Source: a virus. Taken from it: 37,088 bases of DNA. Shown here one piece after another: positions 20,843 to 29,309 of the stretch. Within the stretch, counting starts at the first letter, position 1. Every line of letters begins with the position of its first letter. The notes under the pieces were generated by a model. That model did not search any database. It saw only the letters and a program-made list of their open reading frames with translations, and was not told the origin of the DNA. The DNA lies in IMG/VR virus record IMGVR_UViG_3300033553_000089, positions 1-37,088 of that record; one strand, given 5' to 3'. A program made the translations under genes and the position numbers.

Positions 20843-20941
20843 CCTCACTCAAGTTGGTACAACCAAGCTCAACTAGGTAACCGTTCCACCGTCCTAGACT
20901 TTATCAAACAGAGGGGTTGCATTAACAATTAAAAACGGTGA

Positions 20942-20970
20942 TTGCAAAGAATACTGCTCTGTGCTATCAT
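20942..20970 (+). promoter_or_regulatory. Promoter of the CAP gene (copy E of shared element)
   Basis: TTGCAA (20942-20947), an exact 17-base spacer and TATCAT (20965-20970) inside GCTCTGTGCTATCAT. It is the only rightward copy of the early element. The ATG at 20977 lies six bases past the -10, the expected start point, so a leaderless mRNA is predicted. Confidence 0.75.
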
Positions 20971-20976
20971 AGATGT

Positions 20977-21474
20977 ATGAAGAAGTTTGTATTAGTAGCA
21001 CTCATAGCCATCAGTGGCTTTGTCGGGGTTGTATCATTGGGTACAGCACCAGCTACGGTGGTTCAGAAAACCGCCCCAGATACTACAGCGTTGTTTACCT
21101 TAGTGAATGAACAGCGTGAGGATAATAGTATCGCCCCACTACTACACTCTTCTAAACTAGATGCATCAGCACAAGACAAATGCAATGACATGGTAAAGCG
21201 TGACTACTGGTCGCATGAAGACCCAGACGGTAAGATGCCTTGGGATTTAATAGTAAACCGATACGGCAACTACTCAGCAGCAGGTGAAAACCTCGCTTAC
21301 GGGTTTAACACAGCAGACTACATAGTTTTCGGCTGGATGCACAGCCCAGGACACCGCGCCAATATCCTAAACGCTTCTTATAAAGAAGTTGGGTATGCTA
21401 CCTGTCATTCAGACAATTACATCGGACAAGGCGAACAATATATCGTCGTCCAACACTTTGCAACACCCTTGTAA
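20977..21474 (+). CDS. Secreted CAP/SCP-domain protein (moron)
   Basis: 165 residues from ATG 20977 (MKKFVLVALIAISGFVGVVS): a Sec signal peptide of about 25 residues, then a CAP domain (residues 37-165): LFTLVNEQREDNSIAPL, DYWSHEDPDGKMPW with the conserved His and Glu, SAAGENLAYGF, WMHSPGHRANILNASYKEVG (the CAP1 box) and a final GQGEQYIVVQHFATPL. Two cysteines may form a disulfide. Bacterial CAP proteins act outside the cell, some on lipids or cell-wall material. An upstream in-frame ATG at 20938 lies before the promoter -10 and is rejected. With its own promoter inside the late operon it fits a moron, probably from the host. Confidence 0.9.
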   Translation: MKKFVLVALIAISGFVGVVSLGTAPATVVQKTAPDTTALFTLVNEQREDNSIAPLLHSSKLDASAQDKCNDMVKRDYWSHEDPDGKMPWDLIVNRYGNYSAAGENLAYGFNTADYIVFGWMHSPGHRANILNASYKEVGYATCHSDNYIGQGEQYIVVQHFATPL

Positions 21475-21506
21475 ACAACAAAGATACTTAATTTTAGGAG
21501 TTTTTT

Positions 21507-22604
21507 ATGTCAGGTTTATTTTCTAATCCTGCCGACTGGCAGATTACTGATTCATTACAAGGTCAAGAGGGTGGAATCAACCCAGTAAAGGCTGCACTCA
21601 AATATACTACCCCCATTGGTGTTCTTGATATTGCGAAAGACAGCCTTGAGTCTACTGGGTTTGGTTCACCTAATTCAACTATAGACAACCCAACTGGTAC
21701 ACTTCCAGCAACTACAACACAACCAAACGTAACTCAGACTAACGACTTTAGTAACCTTGGCTCTGGTGGCTACACCGGGGGAACCAGTGGTAACTCACAA
21801 GACCTAGCTTTCGTTGATTCTCAGTCTCAGCTCATAGACAGGCTTATAGCTAGCCTTACTGGTCAACGAGCCAATGGGGTAGATAACATTAACACTGGTT
21901 ACCAGAGTGATGTAAATAAAGCTACTGAACAGCGTGACCGCGCCCTCAACCAGTACTCTACTCAGCGTGGCGACACCATAAACCAGAAACAGCAATCTAT
22001 TGGTAAAGTCGATGACTACGCTCGACAGCTCGCAAACAGCGTTCGTCAGCGCATTGGTCTAGCCTCTGGCTCGAACTCTAGCGCATACCAGTACGCCGCC
22101 CCTAACGCTATCGCACGAGACGCAAGTGGCAAACGTAACGACGTTCTACAGAATTATGCAGTAAACCTCCGTAACCTCGACCAATCAGAGACATACGCTA
22201 AAAACGACTTTGAGAGTCTTCTACAAGACTACATGAACCAGAAACAAGACAAGATGCGCCAATTTGATACTGGTCTAACTCAACAAAGACAAGGTCTAGT
22301 CTCCCAACGTGGCGACCTAGCAGGTGAAAAGGCTCGACTAACGGGTGCTGGATATGATGGTATACGCACAGCTCAACAGCCATACCTCAACCAATACAGC
22401 CAGCTTAATGATAAGATTGGTCAGTTCTTCCAGCAGTACAAGAACCCTGTCTACCAGACTCGTGACGTAGCTACGCAGAACCCAACACTACAGGACTACA
22501 CCGTAGACCAAACTGCTGTTAATGCTAACTCACAAGGCGGTGGCTCACAGTACTCACCTTACGCAAACTTCCTACAGAAGAAAAAAGACCAAAGTTACCT
22601 ATAG
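21507..22604 (+). CDS. Internal virion / ejection protein, 365 aa
   Basis: A Gln/Asn-rich protein with a disordered first 90 residues, a long helical section (YQSDVNKATEQRDRALNQYS and QDKMRQFDTGLTQQRQGLVS) and a disordered tail. AGGAG lies before ATG 21507. Coiled, Gln-rich proteins directly before a giant protein in a podovirus are typically core or ejection proteins injected with the DNA. No enzyme motif seen. Confidence 0.65.
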   Translation: MSGLFSNPADWQITDSLQGQEGGINPVKAALKYTTPIGVLDIAKDSLESTGFGSPNSTIDNPTGTLPATTTQPNVTQTNDFSNLGSGGYTGGTSGNSQDLAFVDSQSQLIDRLIASLTGQRANGVDNINTGYQSDVNKATEQRDRALNQYSTQRGDTINQKQQSIGKVDDYARQLANSVRQRIGLASGSNSSAYQYAAPNAIARDASGKRNDVLQNYAVNLRNLDQSETYAKNDFESLLQDYMNQKQDKMRQFDTGLTQQRQGLVSQRGDLAGEKARLTGAGYDGIRTAQQPYLNQYSQLNDKIGQFFQQYKNPVYQTRDVATQNPTLQDYTVDQTAVNANSQGGGSQYSPYANFLQKKKDQSYL

Positions 22605-22618
22605 AAAGAGGCTAGTAC

Positions 22619-25600
22619 ATGTCATGGTTAAGTGACAAGCTAAAAGAAGCTGAAGCCCAGATAAATATGCGCGACGGAGGACGAACCGCCTCCACTGTTC
22701 GAGCTAATCGGAAAACCCAACCAGCCAACACTCAAAAGGGCAATTACTATAACTTTGGTACAGCTAGTCTTACAAACAGAAACCCAAACCAAAACCCCGG
22801 CACACAAGCTAGAGTTGCTAAGGTTAAAAGTCAGCAAAGCATTGCTAACAGGGCTAGAGACTTTTTCGATGCAAACTCTGAACTAGACAAACAGAAGCGT
22901 CTAGCTGCTGGTCAGCCTAGCATGTACGCCACCCAACAAGCACAAATGGGGCTAAGGGCTAGAAACAACATAGGTGAGCAGATATTCGCCGCCCCAGTAC
23001 GAGTAGCCAACACAGCTAAAGCTGGCTTTGGTGCAGCTTACGGTCTTGGCAACATCGCCAAAGAGTCTGTATTCGGCACTGATAAAAGCTATCAAGACGC
23101 AGTAAACGGTGTCGGGCAGACACTCCAAAGAGACCTAAATCCACAGGGCGGTATGCTCAACTACGGAACGATATTTGACTCGCCAGAACAAGCACGTGAC
23201 ATAAGTGCTGGAGACTTAGCTAAGAAGTCTCTGGGCTACGGACTTGAAACGGCATCATTCGGTGTCGGTGCGCCAGCTCTCGGTAAGGTCGCACAGACTG
23301 GGCTGAGGCAAGGACTACGCCAATTAGCCACTAAACAGGGCGCAAAGAACCTAGCAACGCTCTCTGCTGGTGGTGCTATGGGTAACGGTGGCTACGAACT
23401 AGGCTCAAACCAGAACGCCTCACTACAATCCGTAGGTACTGCTGCTGGTATGGGTGCTTTAGCTGCCCCACTTATGGGTGTCGGACTCGGTGCTGCTGGT
23501 GCTGGTCTATCAAAAGGGTTTTCATCTATTAGCAAGCCCCTTCGTACTCCTGGTCTTACTGACGAGATGTTTAATAAGCGCGTCACTCTCATGAACGCTT
23601 ACACTGAGGCTCAACAAACAGGTAGGAAAGACCTAGCTAACGGAATAGCTAAACAGATAGACAACATCGACGCCACAGCTAAATCACAACTATCTATTGC
23701 TAAAGAGAAACTAGGTCTTACCCCACTTAACGAAATAGGTGCTGTAGGTAAGAATGTAAATAAGCTAGGTAAGACAGCAGGTCAAGGGGAAAACCCATAC
23801 ATAATACCTAAGAGCAACCCAACAGATGTTACTAAATTATCTAACAAAGACTTGCAGTATTTTGCCGAGAAAGGGCATACTTCAATCACAGATAGGTATG
23901 GAAATACTAGACAACTAACGCCAACAACATCACCAAACGCTGGTAAATTGAACGACCTTAACCCAACAGGTGGCGTATATGTTGATTACACTCCCAAAGC
24001 TAGAGCTACTATGCCTCTAGGTAGTGATATGACAACTCTAGCAAAAACATCTAAGGTATCACCAAATGAAATGGTTACTATATATAGAGGCGCACCAAGT
24101 TCTCAAAGTAAGATTGCTCCAGGAGATTTCATAACTACTAATAAAGATTTAGCAAAAAGTTATTCTGGCAATGGCAATGTGATTGAGACTAAAGTACCAG
24201 CCTCACACATACTTGATAGTAAATCGTCACCCCTAGGAGAAGAGTACATATACAGACCTACAAAGAACAAACTAGGGCTAACACCACTAGACCAAAGAGG
24301 GTCAGTCCGACTACCAGGTAAGGGGAAGCAAAGTCTTTCTGATTCATTACCTAATGATACCACAGCCCCACAAGTAGGTAAAGAGATAAAAATGAGAACC
24401 ATCAAAACTGCTGATGGGAAAACTGAGCATGTTGCACAGTTGGGTAATACTCTAACTGATAGGGTTGGGCGTTCAACTGGTTTCAAGGCAACAGATACAT
24501 CTCCCAATTTCAAAACTGAGGGCGAGATGAATAAATGGATAAAACAAAAGACAGATACCCCAGCCCCACAAGTAGGTAAGACAGGTAATATAATAGAACT
24601 GCAGAAAAACGCTGAAAGGGCCTACAAGCAAGCCGAACAACTAAGACAGAAATATAGTGGCAAGCCAAAAACTGCTGCTAAACTTTCACAATCTGAAAAA
24701 GCTGCGATAGACAAACAGTACAATGCCCTCAAGAAAACATACGAAGATTACTACACACAACACGGTGGATTTGAAACAGGTACAGGCACTTTAACCCTAA
24801 AAGACCAAAACGGGGTAGACCTATACAAGGGGGGTAGCCAAACCTCTAAGCCTACCCAAACAACCAAAGCACCAGCAATAAAAGCCCAGCAGCCAAAAGT
24901 AGTGCCAGAGCAAGCTGGAAATCAACCACAAATAAGAGAACTACCACCACAAGAACAGCCCCTTGCCAATCAGCCAACCAAGAAAGTTTCTTCAAGTAAA
25001 GCTCCTGTTAATACTAAAGATAATACTCCACTAGCACCCTCCAGTAAAGAATGGGGCGCTATGCTGCTACAGGCAGATAAGGAACTACCTTCGTTTAACG
25101 CTGTAGCTGCGGCTAAAGGCTCGAGTTCTGCTAAGAGACTCGCTGACGCCATAAACTCAGACAAAGCTATTACAAGGGCTGCCACTGAAGCACAGAACAC
25201 TGGTAAAGAGATAAACTTCTTTGCTAAGAAAGACACCAATGGACGAAGTGTTGGGGTCGAACGCTTCAACCCTAAGCAACACCGTATAGAGGCTGGTTTC
25301 GTCGTAGATAAGGACGGTAACGTACTCGGAAACCATATTAAGGTAGATGATACTGGTATACAAATAAACGTAGGTGGCGACCTTGTAAATATGGATAGGG
25401 TTATCGGCAACCCTAAAGACTGGGGTAACAAATACCGCGTGTCTGAAACGATGAGCCGAAACATAGATGCTAACGCGCCAAACAAGCAAGTAGCTCAACA
25501 AACCAAAGACTTCGTAATTGGCGCAAAGGTAAAAGCAGAAGCTAACTACCGTACAGAACTATCCACAGAATACAAGAACCTTGGAAAGAGAATCAAAGAC

Positions 25601-28348
25601 GTTCAAAGCGCACGACCAAAATCAGTAAGTAAAGACCAGTTCAAGGGTGACATATTTGACCTACTTGATGGGAAAAAGACAGATGCACAGATACGAGCTA
25701 GTTACGACAAGGCAACAGCAGATTCTATGCTCAAGTACAAGAAAGAAACCCGTACACTATATGACGGACTCCTCAAGAGAATAAATGCAGAGCGTGTGAA
25801 GTTTGGTCAAGCACCAATCGAGCCACGAAAGAACTACATCACTCACCTACAGGAACTCAACGGAAGCAAGTCATTTACTGGTGAAGTTTACGGCGCAGTT
25901 AAAAACAGCTTTACCGATGAGGGCGCACAACGAACTCGTGGTGGCGTACCTGGACAAATAGCAGGACGTACAGAGAACTTCCAGCCACGTTCAGCATACA
26001 ACCGCTTCCTACAGCGACGTAATGGAGAGAGGGCTATCAAAGACCCATTTGTGGCAGTACAAGAGTACCTAGAACCAGCCCTGTATAACGTACACATGAC
26101 CGAAGCAGCAGTACGAGCAAGGGCTGTTGAAACTGCATTTAGAACCGCTGGTGAGCTAAAAGCACTACAACCAGACCAAGTAGTTAAACAAGCCAACAGA
26201 CTACTAGAGCCTTACAAGAGCAGTACTGAAAATGGTAAGTTAGTATCTGGCTTCCAAGAGTACGCCAACGCTCTATCAAAGAAAACTCAGCGATGGGACA
26301 GACAGATTATAGACGCTAGCGATGCTACGGCTATGGGGCTCAAGGGTTGGCAAAAACTACAGACTGTAGGTGGTCAAGCAACTATTCTCGGCAACGTATC
26401 TTCTACGCTAGCCCAGCCACTTAACCAAGCTATCGGTCTTGCTGACGCTGGGCCTATAAACTGGATGAAGGGTATTACCAGAACTATTGGTAGGGATAAG
26501 ACTATTGACCAGTCACCATTCATTACTGCACGACGAGCCAAGGCTGTTAAGCCAATACGAGGTGCTGGGGAGAAAGCACTTGACGTTGGTGGTATACCAC
26601 TCCAAAAGGTTGAGATGGCTTCCATAGAGGTTATTTGGAACTCCCAACACTCTAAGGCTGTAAAAGCGGGGCTAAAGGGCAACAAGGCTATACAACAAGC
26701 CGACTTCAACACTGAACGCCTCGTAGCAGGGCGTGGTATCGCAGACCGACCAGAGGTATATAGGAGCACCCTAACTAATGGTTTACTCCAGTACACCCTC
26801 GAAGTGAGCGCACAGAATAAAGCATTTTGGAAAGACCTTAACCCCGGCCAAAAAGCAACTTTCTTGGTAGCAGCAGCAGGAATGAACTACCTGTGGAAAA
26901 ACGTGACGGGCTACAGCCCATTACCAGACTTCCTTGGTGCAGCCGTAGAAACGGGAAAAGAGTTCCAAGACCCTAAGAATGAAAAGACATCTGGCGAAAA
27001 GGCACTTGCTGGCGTACAGAGAGTAGCTGGTGAATATGTAGGCATGAACCCACTCACCTCTACTGCCGCAAACATTGCCCTCGACCAGAGTGACCGTAAA
27101 AAGCTATTTGGTAGCACGAGTGACGTTGGTAGGTTTGAGGGAACAGCAGCACCAGTCAAAGTGGTACAAAATGCCTTTGACGCTGGTAGCAACGCAATAC
27201 AGGGTAACTGGAAAGCAGCACGAGACTCTGCACTTAGGACAGTACCTTACGGGAACCAAATACGTAAAACAGTGACGGGCGCAGAATCTATCGCTAAGGG
27301 ATACGCTACGGACAAGGGTGGAAACCCAACATTTGCCGCCCCAACCTCAGCAGCAGAAAAAGCCCAAGCACTCTTATTTGGCCCATCTTCTACTAAGTCA
27401 GCCCAGAACTACTACAATGGTAGTCAGCGTGGTATCACAGGCGCAGCAGACGTACAGTCAATCAAGAACAGCTCTAACCCAGCGGAAACGGTTGCAAGCA
27501 TACAGGAGAGGCGTGCAGCAGTTAAGAACGGCGAATCTATGTCTCCTACTGACCAAGCTCGACAAGCCTTCACTACACCACTAGGTAAAGAAATGATGGC
27601 TCTGAGCGACACAGACAAAAAGGCGTGGGCGCAGCAATCAAAAGAGAACCAAGGCATTTACACGCAGTACTCAGCTATGAAGAAAGCTCTCAACGCTAAA
27701 GACGACATAATCAAGTTACCAAGCGACCTGTCTGATTCTAGCAGGGCGTATGCAGTCAGCTTCAAGCGAAAAGAAGCAGGGTTCACGGATAACGGTAAAG
27801 CAACGTGGTACAAGCAAACGCCGAAGAAAGGCACAGAGATTCTATACAATGAAGCCTCAAAGCTACTACCTAAGGACTTCGCCCCACTACCTAAGACCAA
27901 CGAAACGGTATCTAACTACATTACTTACCTAAACGCTTCTTCAAGGGCTAAAACTAACCTCGAAAAGAGCGACAAGCTAAAAGAGTTCACCCGAACGGCT
28001 TACAAGTCTACACTCAGCGACAACGCAAAACTCCTGTTCTCTAGTGGCACTTACACCAACGACCAGAAGATTGCAGCACTCCAGTCTGGGGATATAAGTA
28101 AGAAAGACTTTGAACAGGCTATCGCTATGGATAACTATCTGTACGATAAAGGTCTTAGTAGCTCACTCGCCATATCTAAGACTATTAGAAGAAAATTCGG
28201 CTATAGTACGCCTAGCTCTAAATCTAGCTCACGAAGCTCAGGTGGTGGTAAAATCTCTCAAGGTGAGTACAGCCTCTCTAAACTACTTGGTACGGTCAAC
28301 AGTTCAAATAAGTCGCTCGTAGACTTGCTAGAACAAACACTTGCATGA
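22619..28348 (+). CDS. Giant internal virion protein with ART domain, 1909 aa
   Basis: Order: a disordered N-terminus; a Gly/Ala-rich hydrophobic stretch, about residues 240-310 (MGALAAPLMGVGLGAAGAGL), that could insert in membranes; an ADP-ribosyltransferase-like domain, about 430-545, with Arg490 in TIYRGAP, DFITTN (503-508) at the usual Ser-Thr-Ser position and Glu541/Glu542 in GEEYIYRP; a Lys/Gln/Pro-rich linker (about 650-800); a long helical body; and a C-terminal region with ALLFGPSSTKSAQNYYNGSQ like the ends of phage polyvalent proteins. Size and place fit an ejected core protein. ART domains in such proteins modify host targets (known family); the exact target is unknown. AGAGG precedes the ATG. 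Repeats bracket the ART domain and the next segment. Confidence 0.8.
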   Translation: MSWLSDKLKEAEAQINMRDGGRTASTVRANRKTQPANTQKGNYYNFGTASLTNRNPNQNPGTQARVAKVKSQQSIANRARDFFDANSELDKQKRLAAGQPSMYATQQAQMGLRARNNIGEQIFAAPVRVANTAKAGFGAAYGLGNIAKESVFGTDKSYQDAVNGVGQTLQRDLNPQGGMLNYGTIFDSPEQARDISAGDLAKKSLGYGLETASFGVGAPALGKVAQTGLRQGLRQLATKQGAKNLATLSAGGAMGNGGYELGSNQNASLQSVGTAAGMGALAAPLMGVGLGAAGAGLSKGFSSISKPLRTPGLTDEMFNKRVTLMNAYTEAQQTGRKDLANGIAKQIDNIDATAKSQLSIAKEKLGLTPLNEIGAVGKNVNKLGKTAGQGENPYIIPKSNPTDVTKLSNKDLQYFAEKGHTSITDRYGNTRQLTPTTSPNAGKLNDLNPTGGVYVDYTPKARATMPLGSDMTTLAKTSKVSPNEMVTIYRGAPSSQSKIAPGDFITTNKDLAKSYSGNGNVIETKVPASHILDSKSSPLGEEYIYRPTKNKLGLTPLDQRGSVRLPGKGKQSLSDSLPNDTTAPQVGKEIKMRTIKTADGKTEHVAQLGNTLTDRVGRSTGFKATDTSPNFKTEGEMNKWIKQKTDTPAPQVGKTGNIIELQKNAERAYKQAEQLRQKYSGKPKTAAKLSQSEKAAIDKQYNALKKTYEDYYTQHGGFETGTGTLTLKDQNGVDLYKGGSQTSKPTQTTKAPAIKAQQPKVVPEQAGNQPQIRELPPQEQPLANQPTKKVSSSKAPVNTKDNTPLAPSSKEWGAMLLQADKELPSFNAVAAAKGSSSAKRLADAINSDKAITRAATEAQNTGKEINFFAKKDTNGRSVGVERFNPKQHRIEAGFVVDKDGNVLGNHIKVDDTGIQINVGGDLVNMDRVIGNPKDWGNKYRVSETMSRNIDANAPNKQVAQQTKDFVIGAKVKAEANYRTELSTEYKNLGKRIKDVQSARPKSVSKDQFKGDIFDLLDGKKTDAQIRASYDKATADSMLKYKKETRTLYDGLLKRINAERVKFGQAPIEPRKNYITHLQELNGSKSFTGEVYGAVKNSFTDEGAQRTRGGVPGQIAGRTENFQPRSAYNRFLQRRNGERAIKDPFVAVQEYLEPALYNVHMTEAAVRARAVETAFRTAGELKALQPDQVVKQANRLLEPYKSSTENGKLVSGFQEYANALSKKTQRWDRQIIDASDATAMGLKGWQKLQTVGGQATILGNVSSTLAQPLNQAIGLADAGPINWMKGITRTIGRDKTIDQSPFITARRAKAVKPIRGAGEKALDVGGIPLQKVEMASIEVIWNSQHSKAVKAGLKGNKAIQQADFNTERLVAGRGIADRPEVYRSTLTNGLLQYTLEVSAQNKAFWKDLNPGQKATFLVAAAGMNYLWKNVTGYSPLPDFLGAAVETGKEFQDPKNEKTSGEKALAGVQRVAGEYVGMNPLTSTAANIALDQSDRKKLFGSTSDVGRFEGTAAPVKVVQNAFDAGSNAIQGNWKAARDSALRTVPYGNQIRKTVTGAESIAKGYATDKGGNPTFAAPTSAAEKAQALLFGPSSTKSAQNYYNGSQRGITGAADVQSIKNSSNPAETVASIQERRAAVKNGESMSPTDQARQAFTTPLGKEMMALSDTDKKAWAQQSKENQGIYTQYSAMKKALNAKDDIIKLPSDLSDSSRAYAVSFKRKEAGFTDNGKATWYKQTPKKGTEILYNEASKLLPKDFAPLPKTNETVSNYITYLNASSRAKTNLEKSDKLKEFTRTAYKSTLSDNAKLLFSSGTYTNDQKIAALQSGDISKKDFEQAIAMDNYLYDKGLSSSLAISKTIRRKFGYSTPSSKSSSRSSGGGKISQGEYSLSKLLGTVNSSNKSLVDLLEQTLA
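23708..24311 (+). repeat. Imperfect direct repeats bracketing the ART domain
   Basis: KLGLTPLNEIGAV at residue 364 (DNA from 23708) and KLGLTPLDQRGSV at residue 551 (DNA from 24269) share the leading eight bases aaactagg and most codons after it. Both copies are in frame, with about 175 residues, including the ART-like domain, between them. Confidence 0.75.
24363..24579 (+). repeat. Exact 19-bp direct repeat, 198 bp apart
   Basis: CAGCCCCACAAGTAGGTAA occurs at 24363-24381 and 24561-24579, encoding APQVGK both times. The 66-codon spacing keeps frame, so the intervening segment (with LGNTLTDRVGRSTGF) is a removable module. Confidence 0.9.
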
Positions 28349-28354
28349 TATAAT
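28325..28354 (+). promoter_or_regulatory. Late promoter before the tail-adaptor gene
   Basis: TTGCTA (28325-28330), an 18-base spacer and perfect TATAAT (28349-28354) preceded by TGA (extended -10). It lies at the very end of the giant gene. The leader to 28431 starts with TAGCGG at nearly the same distance as in the portal leader. Confidence 0.6.
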
Positions 28355-28431
28355 GCACTTAATTAGCGGACTGCGTTTCATCGCCTCGCCACGGAGCAGA
28401 CGATGACGTTACCCGCCACTCTGAAACCAAA
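28355..28431 (+). other. Untranslated leader without ribosome site
   Basis: Seventy-seven bases holding GC-rich, pairing-prone sequence (tagcggactgcg, gcctcgccacgg) and no purine-rich ribosome site before ATG 28432. Shares TAGCGG and TGCG-TTT blocks with the portal leader at 12894-12912. Confidence 0.4.
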
Positions 28432-29307
28432 ATGTTAGTATCAGATTTCATAACCCTAGTAAATGATTCTTTACAAGGTGAGGACGGTGATGCCCCTGCT
28501 ACTGGTGTGGCTACTTGGCTCTACTGGGTCAGAACACTTAATAGGAAGAAGAACGAACTATACGAAGACGTAGTTAAGGACTGGGCTGAGACTTTCAAGC
28601 AAACCGCCCCTAACGAAGTAGGTACTGTCGCAACCGCTGGCACGACCACACTGACAGGTACAAGTACGTTCTTCACTGACTACCAAGTAGGCGATAAGAT
28701 TACTGTAGATGGTGAGACAGAGCGAACCATTGATACGATTACCTCCGATACTTCATTGACTGTAACTGTTGCTTTTACGAACACCGCCTCAGCTCTTACC
28801 TTTACGAGAAAGATAATCATCGTCAGTGGGGTAGAGTCCTACAACTTAAACCGTACTTTTATGAACCTAAGTGATAAAGTTTACGTACTAGATACAAACA
28901 GTGTCCGTCGCTACATAGAAGTCATAAAAGCACCTGCTCGTAGTACCCTAAAGCGAAACGTATTCATAACTGGGCTTACTCCAAAAGTCATAAACCTAAC
29001 CGACCTAGACCTAGCCGCTACTGACGCTATCGTAGGCGGTGAACTAGTAGTACCGGGCTATTACATGCCAGCAGATGTATCAGCAGCCACCGACCTCGTG
29101 CCACTCCCTGACCCGTACTGGGGTGTCGCAGCAGTCGCAGCAGACCTAGCTTTCGCTGACATTACTTACGAAGATAAAACTGAGACTCTTAACTCACGCG
29201 CTAACTATCTCTACTCTCTAATGACAAAAAACAACCGTCGAGGTACTTACGGTAACCCACGCACTGCTCCCTACAATCTAAGACGTATACGCGATACTCG
29301 GAGGTAG
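28432..29307 (+). CDS. Tail adaptor / tubular tail A-like protein
   Basis: 291 residues. An N-terminal helical part (MLVSDFITLVNDSLQGEDGD), an inserted Ig-like beta domain (about 65-130: TTTLTGTSTFFTDYQVGDKI), and a C-terminal helical part (DPYWGVAAVAADLAFADITY ... LYSLMTKNNRRGTYGNPR). The N- and C-terminal pieces match the layout of podovirus head-to-tail adaptors of the gp11/gp4 type. It precedes the nozzle-like gene in the usual order. No clear ribosome site is seen despite its promoter. Confidence 0.7.
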   Translation: MLVSDFITLVNDSLQGEDGDAPATGVATWLYWVRTLNRKKNELYEDVVKDWAETFKQTAPNEVGTVATAGTTTLTGTSTFFTDYQVGDKITVDGETERTIDTITSDTSLTVTVAFTNTASALTFTRKIIIVSGVESYNLNRTFMNLSDKVYVLDTNSVRRYIEVIKAPARSTLKRNVFITGLTPKVINLTDLDLAATDAIVGGELVVPGYYMPADVSAATDLVPLPDPYWGVAAVAADLAFADITYEDKTETLNSRANYLYSLMTKNNRRGTYGNPRTAPYNLRRIRDTRR

Positions 29308-29309
29308 AA

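Noticed and set aside
20938-20976. Upstream ATG for the CAP gene
   Set aside because: It lies before the -10 box and would place a hydrophilic stretch before the signal peptide; ATG 20977 fits both promoter and signal peptide.
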